DNA of 64,000 nucleotides from CBDDEC01 sp965198045 (GCA_965198045.1 CBDAOL010000005.1:1-64000); one strand, 5' to 3'. Shown: positions 16,921 to 26,066, counted from the stretch's first letter. Program-made: numbers and translations. Notes: generated from the sequence alone by a model not told the origin.

Positions 16921-17622
16921 TTAGACCTCGAGGCGATAACCCACCCCCCAGACCGTTTTCAGGTGCTGTGGGCGCGCAGGCTCACGCTCGACCTTGGCTC
17001 GGAGGCGGCGCAGGTGAACCGTGACGGTCGATTCACCGCCCTCGTAGTCGGCGCCCCACACCGCCGTCAGCAGCTCGTCGCGGGAGAACACGCGGCGGGG
17101 ATGCCGCGCGAGATGCCACAGCAGCTCGAACTCGAGGGCGGTCAACTCGACCTCGCGGTCGTTCACCCGGGCCTCGCGCGTGATCGCGTCGAGGTGGAAC
17201 GGTCCGACGTCCAGTGCGTGCTCCGGCGCGACGTTCGCGCGGGTCCGGCGAAGCACTGTGCGCACTCGCGCCGCGAGCTCGCGCGGGCTGAACGGCTTCG
17301 TCACATAGTCGTCGGCGCCCAGTTCGAGCCCCAGCAGCCGATCGGACTCGCCGGTGCGGGCGGTGAGCATGATCACCGGCGTGTCGGAGCCACCGCGAAT
17401 GTGTTCGCACAGCTCGTAACCGTCCGGCTCGGGGATCATCAGGTCGAGCACCACCAGGTCGGGCTGCTCATCGCCGAGGGCGCGTAGCGCCGACTTCCCG
17501 TCGCCGACCACGCGGACGCGGTGGCCGTCACGCTCGAGGTAGCGGCCGACCACCTCGGCCACCTGCGGCTCATCCTCGACGACGAGGATGCTGGCCGGTC
17601 GGTCCTGCGTACTGGCTGGCAT
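16921..17622 (-). CDS. OmpR/PhoB-family response regulator
   Basis: 233 residues. The receiver domain has acidic pair VVEDEPQ, phospho-Asp in LVVLDLMIPEPDG, Thr in MLTARTG and Lys in YVTKPFSPREL. The C-terminal winged helix (about 140-232) ends TVTVHLRRLRAKVE ... LKTVWGVGYRLEV. It is partner of the adjacent histidine kinase. A PhoB-type direct repeat at 18808-18825 upstream of the neighbouring secreted-protein gene is a candidate target. A TAGACT box lies on the minus strand at 17689-17694. Confidence 0.92.
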   Translation of the reverse strand: MPASTQDRPASILVVEDEPQVAEVVGRYLERDGHRVRVVGDGKSALRALGDEQPDLVVLDLMIPEPDGYELCEHIRGGSDTPVIMLTARTGESDRLLGLELGADDYVTKPFSPRELAARVRTVLRRTRANVAPEHALDVGPFHLDAITREARVNDREVELTALEFELLWHLARHPRRVFSRDELLTAVWGADYEGGESTVTVHLRRLRAKVEREPARPQHLKTVWGVGYRLEV

Positions 17623-17711
17623 CGTGATGCGACCGTTCTCGCGGGTGCGCCCAGGCTCGCTCGGAAGCGAGGGGCGCACCCACGATCCAGTCTATGCGCT
17701 GGACTCGACGC

Positions 17712-18764
17712 CTAGGTCCGAGTCCGGGCGCCGACGGCGAAGCGCCGGACCGCGAGGCCCATGGCGACGACCGCGGCAGCGAGCAGGGCCAACGTCCACG
17801 GGCTCGATGAGCCCTCGGTCGTGCCGAGGTTGCCCGTCGAGGCTGCGGCGGGCGGCGCCTGGGTGGAGGCGATGCTCGCGGAGCCGGTTGGGACGCTCTC
17901 GAAGTTCGCCCCGAGCGCTGTCAGCGTGTGGTCGGCGAGACCCGAGGGCACGCTGGCGACCAACGGCTTGATCGAGAACGGTCCATCGCCGGTCGGGTCG
18001 ACACCGCTCATGTCCGGTTCGACCGAGAGCACGATCAGGGAGCTGCCGTCAGCGAGGTTCACTGGCGCAGTGATCGACGCGGGCAGGTTCGTCAGGAAGT
18101 CCTCGCCCGGGAACGGCGGGCCGTCGTTGGGTCCGGAGTACGGAGCGGCGGCGTCGGGGCCCTCTGGCGTCGAGAAGCGGCCCGACGAGAGTGGCGTGCC
18201 CTGTGTGACGCCCCAGCCCTCGTACACCCAGCCCGCGGGCAGGGCAGGCAGATCGAGCGCCGCGCTCGGACCGGCCGGGTCGAGGAACCAGAGGCCAGCG
18301 ACATCGTTCGTGTCGTCGTCGTCGGTCGGCGTGGCGAGGATGTACCCGCCCAGCACGCCGCCCAGGTCCACCGGGAAGGACAGCGCCGCATCGCCAGCGG
18401 TGAGCGGCCCAACGAGCACGATGATGCCGCTCGGCTGGTCGTCGACGTCGCCGTCGGGCTCGATCGTCAGAACAAACGTATCGCCGGCAGCGGCATCGCC
18501 GTCGGTGGAGAAGACGTCGATCGGCGCGCCGTCGAGGCCGACGAGCGAGCCGTCCGCAGCGATGGCGAACTTGCCGGTCGAGAGCTTGACGTCGCCGGTG
18601 ACGGCCCAGCCTTCGTAGTGGCCGGCGGCCAGCGGCTCGAGGCCGTTGAGCGTGAGTGCCAGCTCGGCGGTGCCGGCCGTACTGGCAGGCGTGGTCGTAG
18701 CGACGAAGGCGAAGGCCAGCGCCGCGAAGATGAGCAAGATGCGTGCAGGTCGAACAGTCGTCAT
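17712..18764 (-). CDS. Secreted, membrane-anchored protein with duplicated anti-sigma-K-like domain
   Basis: 350 residues with an N-terminal signal peptide (residues 1-30, AALAFAFVATTTPASTAG) and a C-terminal membrane helix (about 323-342) followed by a basic tail. The exported part has two related units beginning LNGLEPLAAGHYEGWAV...STGKF and LPALPAGWVYEGWGV...SSGRF. These resemble the C-terminal 'anti-sigma K' domain often found free as an exported protein. It is the first gene of a set with the two-component system downstream, so it may be a target or an input of that system. No enzymatic motif is seen. Confidence 0.65.
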   Translation of the reverse strand: MTTVRPARILLIFAALAFAFVATTTPASTAGTAELALTLNGLEPLAAGHYEGWAVTGDVKLSTGKFAIAADGSLVGLDGAPIDVFSTDGDAAAGDTFVLTIEPDGDVDDQPSGIIVLVGPLTAGDAALSFPVDLGGVLGGYILATPTDDDDTNDVAGLWFLDPAGPSAALDLPALPAGWVYEGWGVTQGTPLSSGRFSTPEGPDAAAPYSGPNDGPPFPGEDFLTNLPASITAPVNLADGSSLIVLSVEPDMSGVDPTGDGPFSIKPLVASVPSGLADHTLTALGANFESVPTGSASIASTQAPPAAASTGNLGTTEGSSSPWTLALLAAAVVAMGLAVRRFAVGARTRT

Positions 18765-18807
18765 GAAGTACCCCCTCGGGTCTGCCTGTCGACGCTAGAA
18801 GGGAGTT

Positions 18808-18825
18808 CTTACAGCAGGCTTACAG
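18808..18825. promoter_or_regulatory. PhoB-type direct repeat (CTTACAG-N4-CTTACAG)
   Basis: Two perfect 7-bp repeats with 4-bp spacer, an 11-bp period as used by OmpR/PhoB-family dimers. It lies 44 bp before the secreted-protein ATG (18764) and 72 bp before the small membrane protein (18897), between divergent genes. Confidence 0.5.
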
Positions 18826-18896
18826 GCCTCCTGCTCATCCGGTCCGGGTCGGGAGCGCTAAGCTCTCGAGGAGTGGGCGGGCTTCGGAGCAGATCG

Positions 18897-19169
18897 ATGT
18901 CTTTGCCAGTCCTACCGCGAGCATTCGCCGCAATCGCCGAGGTGATCGCCGTGATCGCACTCGGCGCGGCCGCGTGCGTAGCCATCGTGGCTCTCTCGCT
19001 GCTGATGACCGGCACGTTTGTCTTCGAAGGGGCCGCCTCGCCGGGTGAGCAGGAGCATGTGTCGCCGTACTTCGGCGGCGTGATCGGCTCGGCGGTGACA
19101 ACTGCGCTGGTCGCCGGCTGGCGCCTCCTCGACGGAACACGTGCCCAGACCCGCGCTCGCGACCGCTGA
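18897..19169 (+). CDS. Small two-helix membrane protein, unknown
   Basis: 90 residues: MSLPVLPRAFAAIAEVIAVIALGAAACVAIVALSLL-type first helix (about 8-40, only landmarks given), a short loop with GEQEHVSPYFGG, and a second hydrophobic stretch VIGSAVTTALVAGW before a basic end. A TAAGCT box is at 18859-18864. It is divergent from the secreted protein and shares the intergenic region with the direct repeat. Function unknown. Confidence 0.5.
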   Translation: MSLPVLPRAFAAIAEVIAVIALGAAACVAIVALSLLMTGTFVFEGAASPGEQEHVSPYFGGVIGSAVTTALVAGWRLLDGTRAQTRARDR

Positions 19170-19285
19170 CGCCTACTCGGGCATCCTGAAGACGCGCATC
19201 TCGATAGCGCTGGTGTTGCCACCGGTGCCGGCGTCGACCTCGAAGCGGAGCAGGCGGCCACGCGTGTCCTCGCGCTGCAGCGCCG

Positions 19286-20126
19286 TCAGTTAGCCGGCGT
19301 CGCGTCGATGAAGCCGCGCACGACCTCGACGACGGCGTCCACGTCCCCGGTCCAGGGGAATATGCCCGCGCCCGGGATCGAGACGAGTCTTGCGCCCTCG
19401 ATGCCGGCGGCGATGCGCCGCTCGCTGTCGGGGGTCATGTTCTCGTAGTCGGGACGACGGATGATGAGCGTGGCGGCTTGCACCTGGGACAGCCGATCGG
19501 AGATGTCGTAGACGTTCGCCATGGCGGCGTCGACGGCGCGGCTGAGACGCAGTCCGGCGAGTTCCGCCCCGACGAGGCCGATGAAGTGCTCACGCTCTGG
19601 CTCGGGGCCGAGGAAGCGACGAACGGCGCTCGCGATTCCCAGGTCAGGATCCGCTTCGGCGAGACGCTGGCTGGAGACGAGGAAGTCCGCGCTGTTGTGA
19701 CCGACGAGGCCGTCCTGCGGATTCGTCAGTACGAGGCGGGCGACGAGGTCCGGGTGGTCGGCCGCGAAGGCGATCGCATAGGCGCCGAGGCCTCCCACGC
19801 CGAACAGCGTGAAGCGCTCGGCGCCCAGTTCGCCCAATGCGCCCACGACCGCGCCGATGTCTCGTGCCCAGGCGTCCCGGAGCGAAGTTCACCTCGGCGT
19901 CGTCATGCCTCGAGTAGCCGCAGCCGCGCAGGTCGATCCGCACGACGCGGTGATCCTCGGCGAGCGAGCTGTAGAAACGGTTTGCGCTGTGGAAACTGGT
20001 GGTCTGCTCGATGGTCTCGAGGGGGCCATAGCCGGACACGACGAGGAGATCGCTGCCGTGACCGCTCTGGAGGAACGCGATGCGCGCGCCGTCTTCCGTG
20101 AGGGCGTACTGCAACGGTGATTGCAT
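19286..20126 (-). pseudogene. Alpha/beta hydrolase, frameshifted
   Basis: The N-terminal half (YALTEDGARIAFLQSGHG, LLVVSGYGP, HRVVRIDLRGCGYS) and the C-terminal half (ERFTLFGVGGLGAYAIAFA, PDLVARLVLTNP, TLIIRRPDYENM, SIPGAGIFPW) are in different frames. They meet at about 19877, where one extra G in a GGG run breaks the frame. Corrected, the protein would be about 279 residues. The nucleophile elbow reads GVGGLG instead of GxSxG, so the catalytic serine is Gly. Even when repaired it is an atypical, possibly non-hydrolytic member. Confidence 0.7.
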
Positions 20127-20296
20127 CGCGATTGCCCCCCGCCGGACACGTAGTGCGCCGGACCGTAGCATCCCGGACCCGCGGTCGGCCGGCGATGCGG
20201 GCCGGACCTTCGTCCCACCTGTGACGCGGTCGCGTCCGCGGGATGTTGCGGTCCATGCGACGATTCGCGGGAAATTAACGGGGAGGATGGTCAAAC

Positions 20297-20822
20297 ATGC
20301 TTGCAGTCGTTGCCCTGGACGGCGGTCCGACCGACCGCGATGTCGTCGCCGCTGCCGCGTTTAATATTGCACTCGGATCGAGACGAGGTGCGTCTGCTGA
20401 CGGTGGTCGACCCTTCCGAGATCGAGGAAACGCGCGGCGGCACGCCTATCAGCGCCACGCTTCCGCAAGCAACGGGCGGCGGGCGCACCTTGCCGATCGC
20501 GCAGACCGGCGCACCACTCGCGGAGGGCCGGGACCAGGCCGTCGCGCGTGTGCACGCCGAGAAGGCAGTCTACCTCGAGAGCCTTGCGCCGTTGCTCGGA
20601 GAGCTTCCGTACGAGTGCATCGTCGAGGTGGGCGAGCCCGCCGAGACGATTGTCGATGAGACGCAGCGACTCGGTGCGGGCGGCATCGTGATGGGAACGC
20701 GTTCGAAGCGCTCACGACTCGGGAGCGCCGTCTTTGGCTCGGTGGCCGAAGAGGTCGTCCGCGCGGCGAACGTGCCGGTGCTGGTGGTCAAGGAAGGCAC
20801 CGTCGCGCCTGCCGAGGGGTAG
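20297..20822 (+). pseudogene. Universal stress protein (UspA family), frameshifted
   Basis: Begins MLAVVALDGGPTDRDVVAAAA in one frame, then continues RLILHSDRDEVRLLTVVDP in another from about 20355. One extra C or G in the GCCGCG junction would explain it. The C-terminal half is canonical: VEVGEPAETIVDETQ, the ATP-binding GTRSKRSRLGSAVFGSVAEEV and VPVLVVKEG. Repaired length is about 174 residues. RBS GGGAGGA precedes the ATG. Confidence 0.75.
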
Positions 20823-20830
20823 CGCTCCGC

Positions 20831-21946
20831 CTAGCCGCTGAAGCGCATCGGGTCATACGGGGTGAGATCGAAGCAGTCGGTCGCACCGTCCAGGATCAGG
20901 TCGGCAATGGCACGGCCCGTCGCGGGCGCCATCAGGATCCCCTGCCGGCCATGGCCGGTGGCGAGATAGGCTCCATCGAGGCCCTCGATCGCGCCGATCA
21001 TCGGCCGCTCGTCGCGTGTGAGCGGACGCAGGCAGGCGGTTTGCTCCACTAGCTCGGCATCGCGCAGCGCGGAGACGAAGCGCAGGCCCCAGTCGAGAAT
21101 CTCGTCGCGAGCCTCCTCGGTGACCCCGCGATCGAAACCGACGCGCTCCTCGGTGGTGCCGAGGAAGACGATGCCGTCCGGCTTGGTGATGGCGTAGTTG
21201 CCGGCGTTGCTGAAGCTGTGCGCGGCGAAGGTCTGCGATGGGCGGACCTTCACGATCTGGCCCTTCAGCGGCTCGACCGGCACGCCGGTGCCCAGCCAGT
21301 CGCCCGCCTCCGCCGACCACGGGCCCATCGCCACCACGACCGTCGAGGCCTCCACGGACCGCCCGTCGAGCTCGACGCCGGCGACGCGCCCGCCGTCCCG
21401 CTTGAGGCCGGTCACGCGGCCGCTCTGAACGATCGCGCCGAGGCGTTCGGCGGCGGTGACCAGGGCGAGGGTGAAGCGGTAGGGATCGAGCTGGGCGGAG
21501 GGTTCGAGGATCACACCGCCGCGGTGGCCCTGGTCGACCCAGCCGGTCACAGCTGTCAGCGCGTCGGCATCGACCCAGCCTCCGTCGCCGCCCGCCGCCG
21601 CGAGTCGCTCGGCGATGGCACGCGCCTGCGCCTCCTCCTCGGCGTCTGTCGCGAGCAGGACGCGCGGCGTCACGCTGTAGGCGTAGTCGACGCCCGAGTC
21701 CTCGGGAAGCCGCGTGGCCAGATCGGTGTGCAGCGCGAAACTGACGCGCCGCAGCTCGTCGAGGGGGTCGCTGCCGCCCGCTGGTGGCGGTGTGAGGATG
21801 CCGGCAGCAGCACCACTCGCGCCCGAGGCGACGGCGTCGGATTCGATGATGAGGGGCGCCCGACCGCGGCCGGCGAGTTCATAGGCGATCGCGGCTCCGA
21901 TCACCCCGCCGCCGCAGATCACCGGGCGGTCGCCCTCGAGGGTCAC
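20831..21946 (-). CDS. FAD-dependent glycine/D-amino-acid oxidase (ThiO/DAO family)
   Basis: 371 residues. The Rossmann start is ICGGGVIGAAIAYELAGRG with Glu binding ribose at the end of beta2 (IIESDAVASGASGAAAGIL). The substrate domain includes GVILEPSAQLDPYRF and GQIVKVRP, and the C-terminal FAD motif is LRPLTRDERPMIGAIEGLDGAYLATGHGRQGILMAP. This matches ThiO/DadA-like oxidases. The GTG at 21946 overlaps the MBL gene stop by 4 nt (GTGA), so both are translationally coupled. It converts glycine or a D-amino acid to the imine with H2O2. No other thiamine genes are near, so ThiO function is not secured. Confidence 0.83.
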   Translation of the reverse strand: MTLEGDRPVICGGGVIGAAIAYELAGRGRAPLIIESDAVASGASGAAAGILTPPPAGGSDPLDELRRVSFALHTDLATRLPEDSGVDYAYSVTPRVLLATDAEEEAQARAIAERLAAAGGDGGWVDADALTAVTGWVDQGHRGGVILEPSAQLDPYRFTLALVTAAERLGAIVQSGRVTGLKRDGGRVAGVELDGRSVEASTVVVAMGPWSAEAGDWLGTGVPVEPLKGQIVKVRPSQTFAAHSFSNAGNYAITKPDGIVFLGTTEERVGFDRGVTEEARDEILDWGLRFVSALRDAELVEQTACLRPLTRDERPMIGAIEGLDGAYLATGHGRQGILMAPATGRAIADLILDGATDCFDLTPYDPMRFSG

Positions 21947-22755
21947 GATGAAGCCTCGACGGTTGCGAAGTAACGGCGGACGGTCGTCTCCAACTGCGCG
22001 CCGAGGACGGCTCGGGCCTGGTCGGGTGCTGCGGCGAGCGCCTCCGCTTCGGAGGCTGCCTCCGCGCAAGAGGCGCTGACACCCTCGAACGCGGCCGCTT
22101 GCGACTCGACGAAGGCCGCGTCCACCGGCCGCCCGTGTCCGGGCATGAACGTCGTGGCGTCGACCGCGGCGAGCCGGCGCAGGGTCGGCCCCCAGTCCGC
22201 GGGGAACGCCTCGAAGGCGACAGGGGGCGCCGACTCCTCGATCAGGTCGCCGGCGAAGACCACTTCGCTGCCGACCGTGACAGCGATGTCGTTGTCGGTA
22301 TGGGCGCGGCCGAAGTAGTCGAGTCGCAGTGCGCGCTCGCCGAGGTGCAGCTGCAGCGAGTTCTCGAACGTCACGCTGGGCGGGGTGACCGTGACGGCGG
22401 CCAGCGCCTCGCGTGCCATCGGCACGAGTTGCGCGAACATGTCGCGATGCTGCGTCCCGGCGTCGCCGACGAGGCGCACGCGGCAGCGCTGGTGCCCGAC
22501 GACGATGGCCGGCAGCAGCCACCAGTTGCCGAACGAGTGGTCGCCGTGGTGGTGCGTGTTGATGACGTAGCGCACGGGGAGGTCGGTCAGGGTCGCGACC
22601 TCGAGGATGGCGCGCGCATCCGCCTCGATCGTGCCGGTATCGATGACCGCGACACCGTCCTCGCCGACGACGATGCCCGCGTTGACGATCATCGCGCCCC
22701 GCAGCTCGAGGCTGTAGATGCCGCTCGCGAGTTCCGTGACTCGACTCGAGACCAT
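21943..22755 (-). CDS. MBL-fold metallo-hydrolase
   Basis: 270 residues with the di-zinc motif NTHHHGDHSFGN (about residue 68), the preceding AVIDTGT Asp, a third His in YFGRAHTDNDI, Asp in VVFAGDLIEES and the late MPGHGRPVD His. This profile matches class B-like quinoprotein relay/SoxH or glyoxalase-like hydrolases. It is first gene of a two-gene operon with the amino-acid oxidase. A TAGCGT box lies on the minus strand at 22789-22794. Substrate unknown. Confidence 0.85.
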   Translation of the reverse strand: MVSSRVTELASGIYSLELRGAMIVNAGIVVGEDGVAVIDTGTIEADARAILEVATLTDLPVRYVINTHHHGDHSFGNWWLLPAIVVGHQRCRVRLVGDAGTQHRDMFAQLVPMAREALAAVTVTPPSVTFENSLQLHLGERALRLDYFGRAHTDNDIAVTVGSEVVFAGDLIEESAPPVAFEAFPADWGPTLRRLAAVDATTFMPGHGRPVDAAFVESQAAAFEGVSASCAEAASEAEALAAAPDQARAVLGAQLETTVRRYFATVEASS

Positions 22756-22931
22756 GGGCCGCCCTGGCTGCGCGCTCGTTGCGAGGAGACGCTAACGCGC
22801 GCGCTCCGCTGCGGTCGAGCCCTCGGGCGGGCGGAGTCGCTCGCGCGGCGGGCAGGCCCTAGGCTCGGCGAGAGCCATCGAGGCACCAGCGCGACCTCGA
22901 CGCGTCAGACGTGGGCACCCGGAGGTCGCTG

Positions 22932-23666
22932 GTGGAATTCGTCGTGGTCCTCGTGCTTGTCGCGTTCTCGACAGCGCTGCAGGGCACCGTGGGATTCGGG
23001 TTCGCGGTGGCGCTCACACCGGTGCTCGCGCTGCTGATCGAGCCACGCGACGCGGTGGCCCTGACGCTGGTGCTCGGACTGATGGTCGCGATCGGGCTCT
23101 ACCTCGGACACTCGCCGAAGGCGCCGCCGCGCGGTGTGATGCCGATCGTCGTCGGGGGGCTGCTGGGCACACCGATCGGCCTCGCGGTGTTGCTGGCCGT
23201 CGACGAGCAGCCGTTGCGCGTGCTGATCGGTGCGGCGGTGGTGGTGGTCGCGATCGGCCAGGCGATCCATGGGCGGCTCGGCGAGCCTCGGCAGCCGGGC
23301 CTGTGGCCGATCGGCGTCGGCGTGGGGATGCTCTCCGGCGCGATGCGAGGCGCAGTCGGCATGCCCGGACCGCCGGCGTTGGTCTACCAGCACTACCTCG
23401 GTGGCAGCGCCGACGAGATCCGGTCGCAGATGTTCGTCTACATGGTGCTGTTCACGCCGCTGGCGACACTGATCGCGGCCTTCACCGGCGTCTTCACCCG
23501 TGACGTGCTCGCTCTCGCCGCTGTGGGCGCGGTGGGTGTCGTCGTGGGCGTCGGGCTCGCCGGGCTGGCACGGCCGAGGGTCGACGAACGCTGGTTCGGG
23601 GGCATCACCGTGGTGGTGCTCATTGCCTCGGGCGGCTCGGCCTTCCTGGCGGCGCTGCTCGCGTAG
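22932..23666 (+). CDS. TauE/SafE-family sulfite or organosulfonate exporter-like protein
   Basis: 244 residues with about eight hydrophobic segments and the TauE features GTVGFGFAVALTPVLALL in helix 1 and GMLSGAMRGAVGMPGPPALVY in the second repeat. GTG 22932 has GGAGG 6 nt upstream (22921-22925); a longer GTG at 22911 is less likely. A TAGGCT box is at 22860. The ligand is not predictable; sulfite, sulfonates or carboxylates are transported by this family. Confidence 0.82.
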   Translation: MEFVVVLVLVAFSTALQGTVGFGFAVALTPVLALLIEPRDAVALTLVLGLMVAIGLYLGHSPKAPPRGVMPIVVGGLLGTPIGLAVLLAVDEQPLRVLIGAAVVVVAIGQAIHGRLGEPRQPGLWPIGVGVGMLSGAMRGAVGMPGPPALVYQHYLGGSADEIRSQMFVYMVLFTPLATLIAAFTGVFTRDVLALAAVGAVGVVVGVGLAGLARPRVDERWFGGITVVVLIASGGSAFLAALLA

Positions 23667-23722
23667 GATCCGCGCAACCCTCGATGAGCGCGCCCGGCAT
23701 GGGCGCTGGGACGGAGCGAAGC

Positions 23723-24442
23723 ATGGCGACGGTGGACCTCGATCGGGTGCGCGCGCTGACGTTCGACGTGGGCGGCACCGTCTTCGATTGGCACCACACG
23801 ATCCGTGACGAGGTGGCGGAGCTCGCGAACGCGCAGGGCGTGGACCTCGACGCGGCGCAGTTCGCGAACGACTGGCGACGCCGCATGTTCGAGCTGCTGT
23901 TCCAGATGCGCGCGGGCGAGATCGATCGCACGAACGCGGATGGCCTGCACCGCCTCGCGCTCGAGGATGTGGTGCCGTCGCACGGCCTGGACCTTGATGC
24001 GGCCGGGCGCGACGAGTTGAACCGCGTCTGGCATCGGCTGCGCGTGTGGCCGGACTTCCCTGAGGCCCTCGAGGTCCTGCGGAGCCGCTACACGGTCGTC
24101 GTGCTGACGGTGCTCAGCTGGTCGATCGCCGTCGATTCCTCGAAGGTCAACGACCTGTGGTGGGACGGCATCCTGTCGTGCGAGTTCCTCGGGCACTACA
24201 AGCCGGACCGGGAGGCGTACCTCGGCGGGCTCGAGGTGATCGGTGTGACGCCCGAGGAGACGATGATGGTGGCGGCGCACCACGGAAATCTACGCGCAGC
24301 GATGGAAGCGGGGCTGTCCGCGGCCTACGTTCCGCGGCCGGGCGAGGGTGGCGAAGGCAACGACGGCGACCTCTCGCCGCAGGACGACTTCGCGATCAAC
24401 GCAACGGACTTCCCGGACCTCGCGAGGCAGCTCGTCGGCTAG
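23723..24442 (+). CDS. HAD-superfamily hydrolase, haloacid-dehalogenase type II-like
   Basis: 239 residues. Motif I is LTFDVGGTVFDW: nucleophile Asp present, but the usual second Asp position is Gly, as in L-2-haloacid dehalogenases (D-x-[YF]-GT) rather than phosphatases. Motif II is VLTVLSWS, motif III HYKPDREAY (Lys). Motif IV reads MMVAAHHGNLRAAMEAGL, where dehalogenases usually have a xND or xHxxDL pattern. A helical cap (about 20-100) is present. It overlaps the convergent RibD-C gene by 4 bp. Dehalogenase activity is an inference. Confidence 0.75.
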   Translation: MATVDLDRVRALTFDVGGTVFDWHHTIRDEVAELANAQGVDLDAAQFANDWRRRMFELLFQMRAGEIDRTNADGLHRLALEDVVPSHGLDLDAAGRDELNRVWHRLRVWPDFPEALEVLRSRYTVVVLTVLSWSIAVDSSKVNDLWWDGILSCEFLGHYKPDREAYLGGLEVIGVTPEETMMVAAHHGNLRAAMEAGLSAAYVPRPGEGGEGNDGDLSPQDDFAINATDFPDLARQLVG

Positions 24443-25203
24443 GCCTCCCACTGGCGTTCGCCGCGTCCGCTGACCCGGTAGCGCAGGTACAGCTCGCTCG
24501 TTTCCTCGTTGTGGTGCGCCGAGATGAGTTCGAGCTGCCCGAGGTCGTCGAATGTCGGCGCAACGCGCGACTCGATCGGCGTCAGCGGGTTGTTGCCGGA
24601 GACGAGGACCGGTCCGAGCGTCAGGAAGTACTCGTCCACCGCGCCGGCCGCCAGGAGCGAACCGTTGACGGTGGGACCGCCCTCGACGAGTAATGAGCGC
24701 GCGCCGACCGCTTCGCGCATGTGACGAAGCATCGCGGCGACCGGCTCGCGCGAGGGCACGATCACTACGGTTCGTCCCGTTGCCTCGACGGCCGCGCGCC
24801 GCTCGGCGGGCGCCGTGTCGGCCAGGTAGACGATTGCATCGAAGTCCTCGCCGTGGAAGAACAGTCGATCGAGGGGCAGGTCACCGCTGCCGCTCAGCAC
24901 GCTGGCGACCGGATTCGGCGAACGGCCCTCGGCGACGCGGCGCGCGATGAGGCGGTCGTCGGAGATGCGGGACGAGGTGCCAGACGTGCGCAGCGTCGAG
25001 GCGCCATTCAGCACCATGTCGACCGCGGCGCGGAGGTTCCGCATCAAGCGCTGGTCGGTGGGCGAGCCGAGCCCGCGCTCTGTGCCCTCGACGGTGACCT
25101 TGCCGTCGGCGGACATCACCATGTTCGTCACGACGTAGGGGCGGTCGGCCGGAGGGTCGGGGAAGCGCAGCGAGGAGTAGTCAGGGAGGCCGGCTGCTGG
25201 CAT
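24439..25203 (-). CDS. RibD C-terminal-domain reductase (pyrimidine reductase-like)
   Basis: 254 residues of stand-alone RibD_C/DHFR-like fold: YVVTNMVMSADGKVTVEG, AVDMVLNGASTLRTSG, an NADPH-loop-like region, and LLVEGGPTVNGSLLAAGAVDEYFLTLGPVLVSG (landmarks only). The family reduces aminopyrimidines in riboflavin/deazaflavin synthesis or acts as a general NADPH reductase. No riboflavin genes are adjacent. ATG 25203 is preceded by TATGAT with a 6-nt gap, so the transcript is probably leaderless. Confidence 0.8.
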   Translation of the reverse strand: MPAAGLPDYSSLRFPDPPADRPYVVTNMVMSADGKVTVEGTERGLGSPTDQRLMRNLRAAVDMVLNGASTLRTSGTSSRISDDRLIARRVAEGRSPNPVASVLSGSGDLPLDRLFFHGEDFDAIVYLADTAPAERRAAVEATGRTVVIVPSREPVAAMLRHMREAVGARSLLVEGGPTVNGSLLAAGAVDEYFLTLGPVLVSGNNPLTPIESRVAPTFDDLGQLELISAHHNEETSELYLRYRVSGRGERQWEA

Positions 25204-25209
25204 AGCGCG

Positions 25210-25215
25210 ATCATA
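25210..25215 (-). promoter_or_regulatory. -10 box of the RibD-C gene (leaderless)
   Basis: TATGAT on the minus strand with exactly 6 nt to the ATG at 25203 and no Shine-Dalgarno in between. Confidence 0.55.
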
Positions 25216-25274
25216 CGCGGGGCGCCGGGGTGAGGCCGTCGCCTCAGCGTCGCGCGCGCCGTCGACTCGGTACG

Positions 25275-26045
25275 ATGGAGGCGCGCCGCGCGTCGGAGCC
25301 CTCCGCCGACGACCTGGCGTTAGGCACGCCCACGTTGTCCGCTCCCTCGAGGTCTCCCGCAGGCTCGGGCCACCGCATTCTCGTCGTCGAGGACGAGCCG
25401 CAGATCGCGGAGGTCGTCGAGCGCTATTTGCGGCGCGACGGGCACGATGTCGAGGTCGTCGGCGATGGCGAGGCAGCGCTCGACAGCTTCGAGTTGCGCC
25501 GCCCGTCGCTCATGGTCCTGGACCTAATGCTGCCCGGCGTCGATGGCCTGGAGGTATGCCGGCAGGTCCGCGAGCGGTCGCAATTGCCGATCATCATGCT
25601 CAGCGCGCGGGCCGAGGAGGTCGACAAGCTCCGAGGGCTCGCCAGCGGCGCGGACGACTACGTCACGAAGCCGTTCAGCCCGCGCGAGCTGGCGGCGCGG
25701 ATGGCCGCTGTGCTGCGTCGAGCCGGCGAACCGGCGAGCCCGGAGCGCGAGCTGCGGTGGGGTGACATCCGCCTCGATCCCCTCGGTCGGCGTGCGTTCA
25801 GCGGCGAGCGGCCGCTGGCGCTGACGGCGCGCGAGTTCGATCTGCTGTTCCACCTGGCGTCGCACCCGGGCCGCGCCTTCTCGCGCGCGGAGCTGCTCGA
25901 CGCGATCTGGGACTCGGAGTTCGACGGCGGCGACGGCACGGTCACCGTCCACATGCGCCGGCTGCGCGCGAAGGTGGAGGCCGTGCCCTCGAGGCCGCGC
26001 CATCTGCGCACCGTGTGGGGGATCGGTTATAAGTTCGAGCCCTAG
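25275..26045 (+). CDS. OmpR-family response regulator (orphan)
   Basis: 256 residues. A 33-residue disordered leader (SADDLALGTPTLSAPSRSP) precedes a full receiver (ILVVEDEPQIAEV, phospho-Asp in LMVLDLMLPGVDG, MLSARAEE, DDYVTKPFSPREL) and a winged helix ending TVWGIGYKFEP. It is closely similar in both domains to the regulator at 16921. No kinase gene is adjacent. The neighbouring KtrAB genes on the other strand could be a target, but nothing in the sequence proves it. Confidence 0.9.
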   Translation: MEARRASEPSADDLALGTPTLSAPSRSPAGSGHRILVVEDEPQIAEVVERYLRRDGHDVEVVGDGEAALDSFELRRPSLMVLDLMLPGVDGLEVCRQVRERSQLPIIMLSARAEEVDKLRGLASGADDYVTKPFSPRELAARMAAVLRRAGEPASPERELRWGDIRLDPLGRRAFSGERPLALTAREFDLLFHLASHPGRAFSRAELLDAIWDSEFDGGDGTVTVHMRRLRAKVEAVPSRPRHLRTVWGIGYKFEP

Positions 26046-26066
26046 CGTCACGCTGCGGCGTTCGCG

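Noticed and set aside
19173..19285. Minus-strand tail LRFEVDAGTGGNTSAIEMRVFRMPE after the hydrolase stop
   Set aside because: Only about 38 codons without its own start; may be a gene remnant but cannot be assigned.
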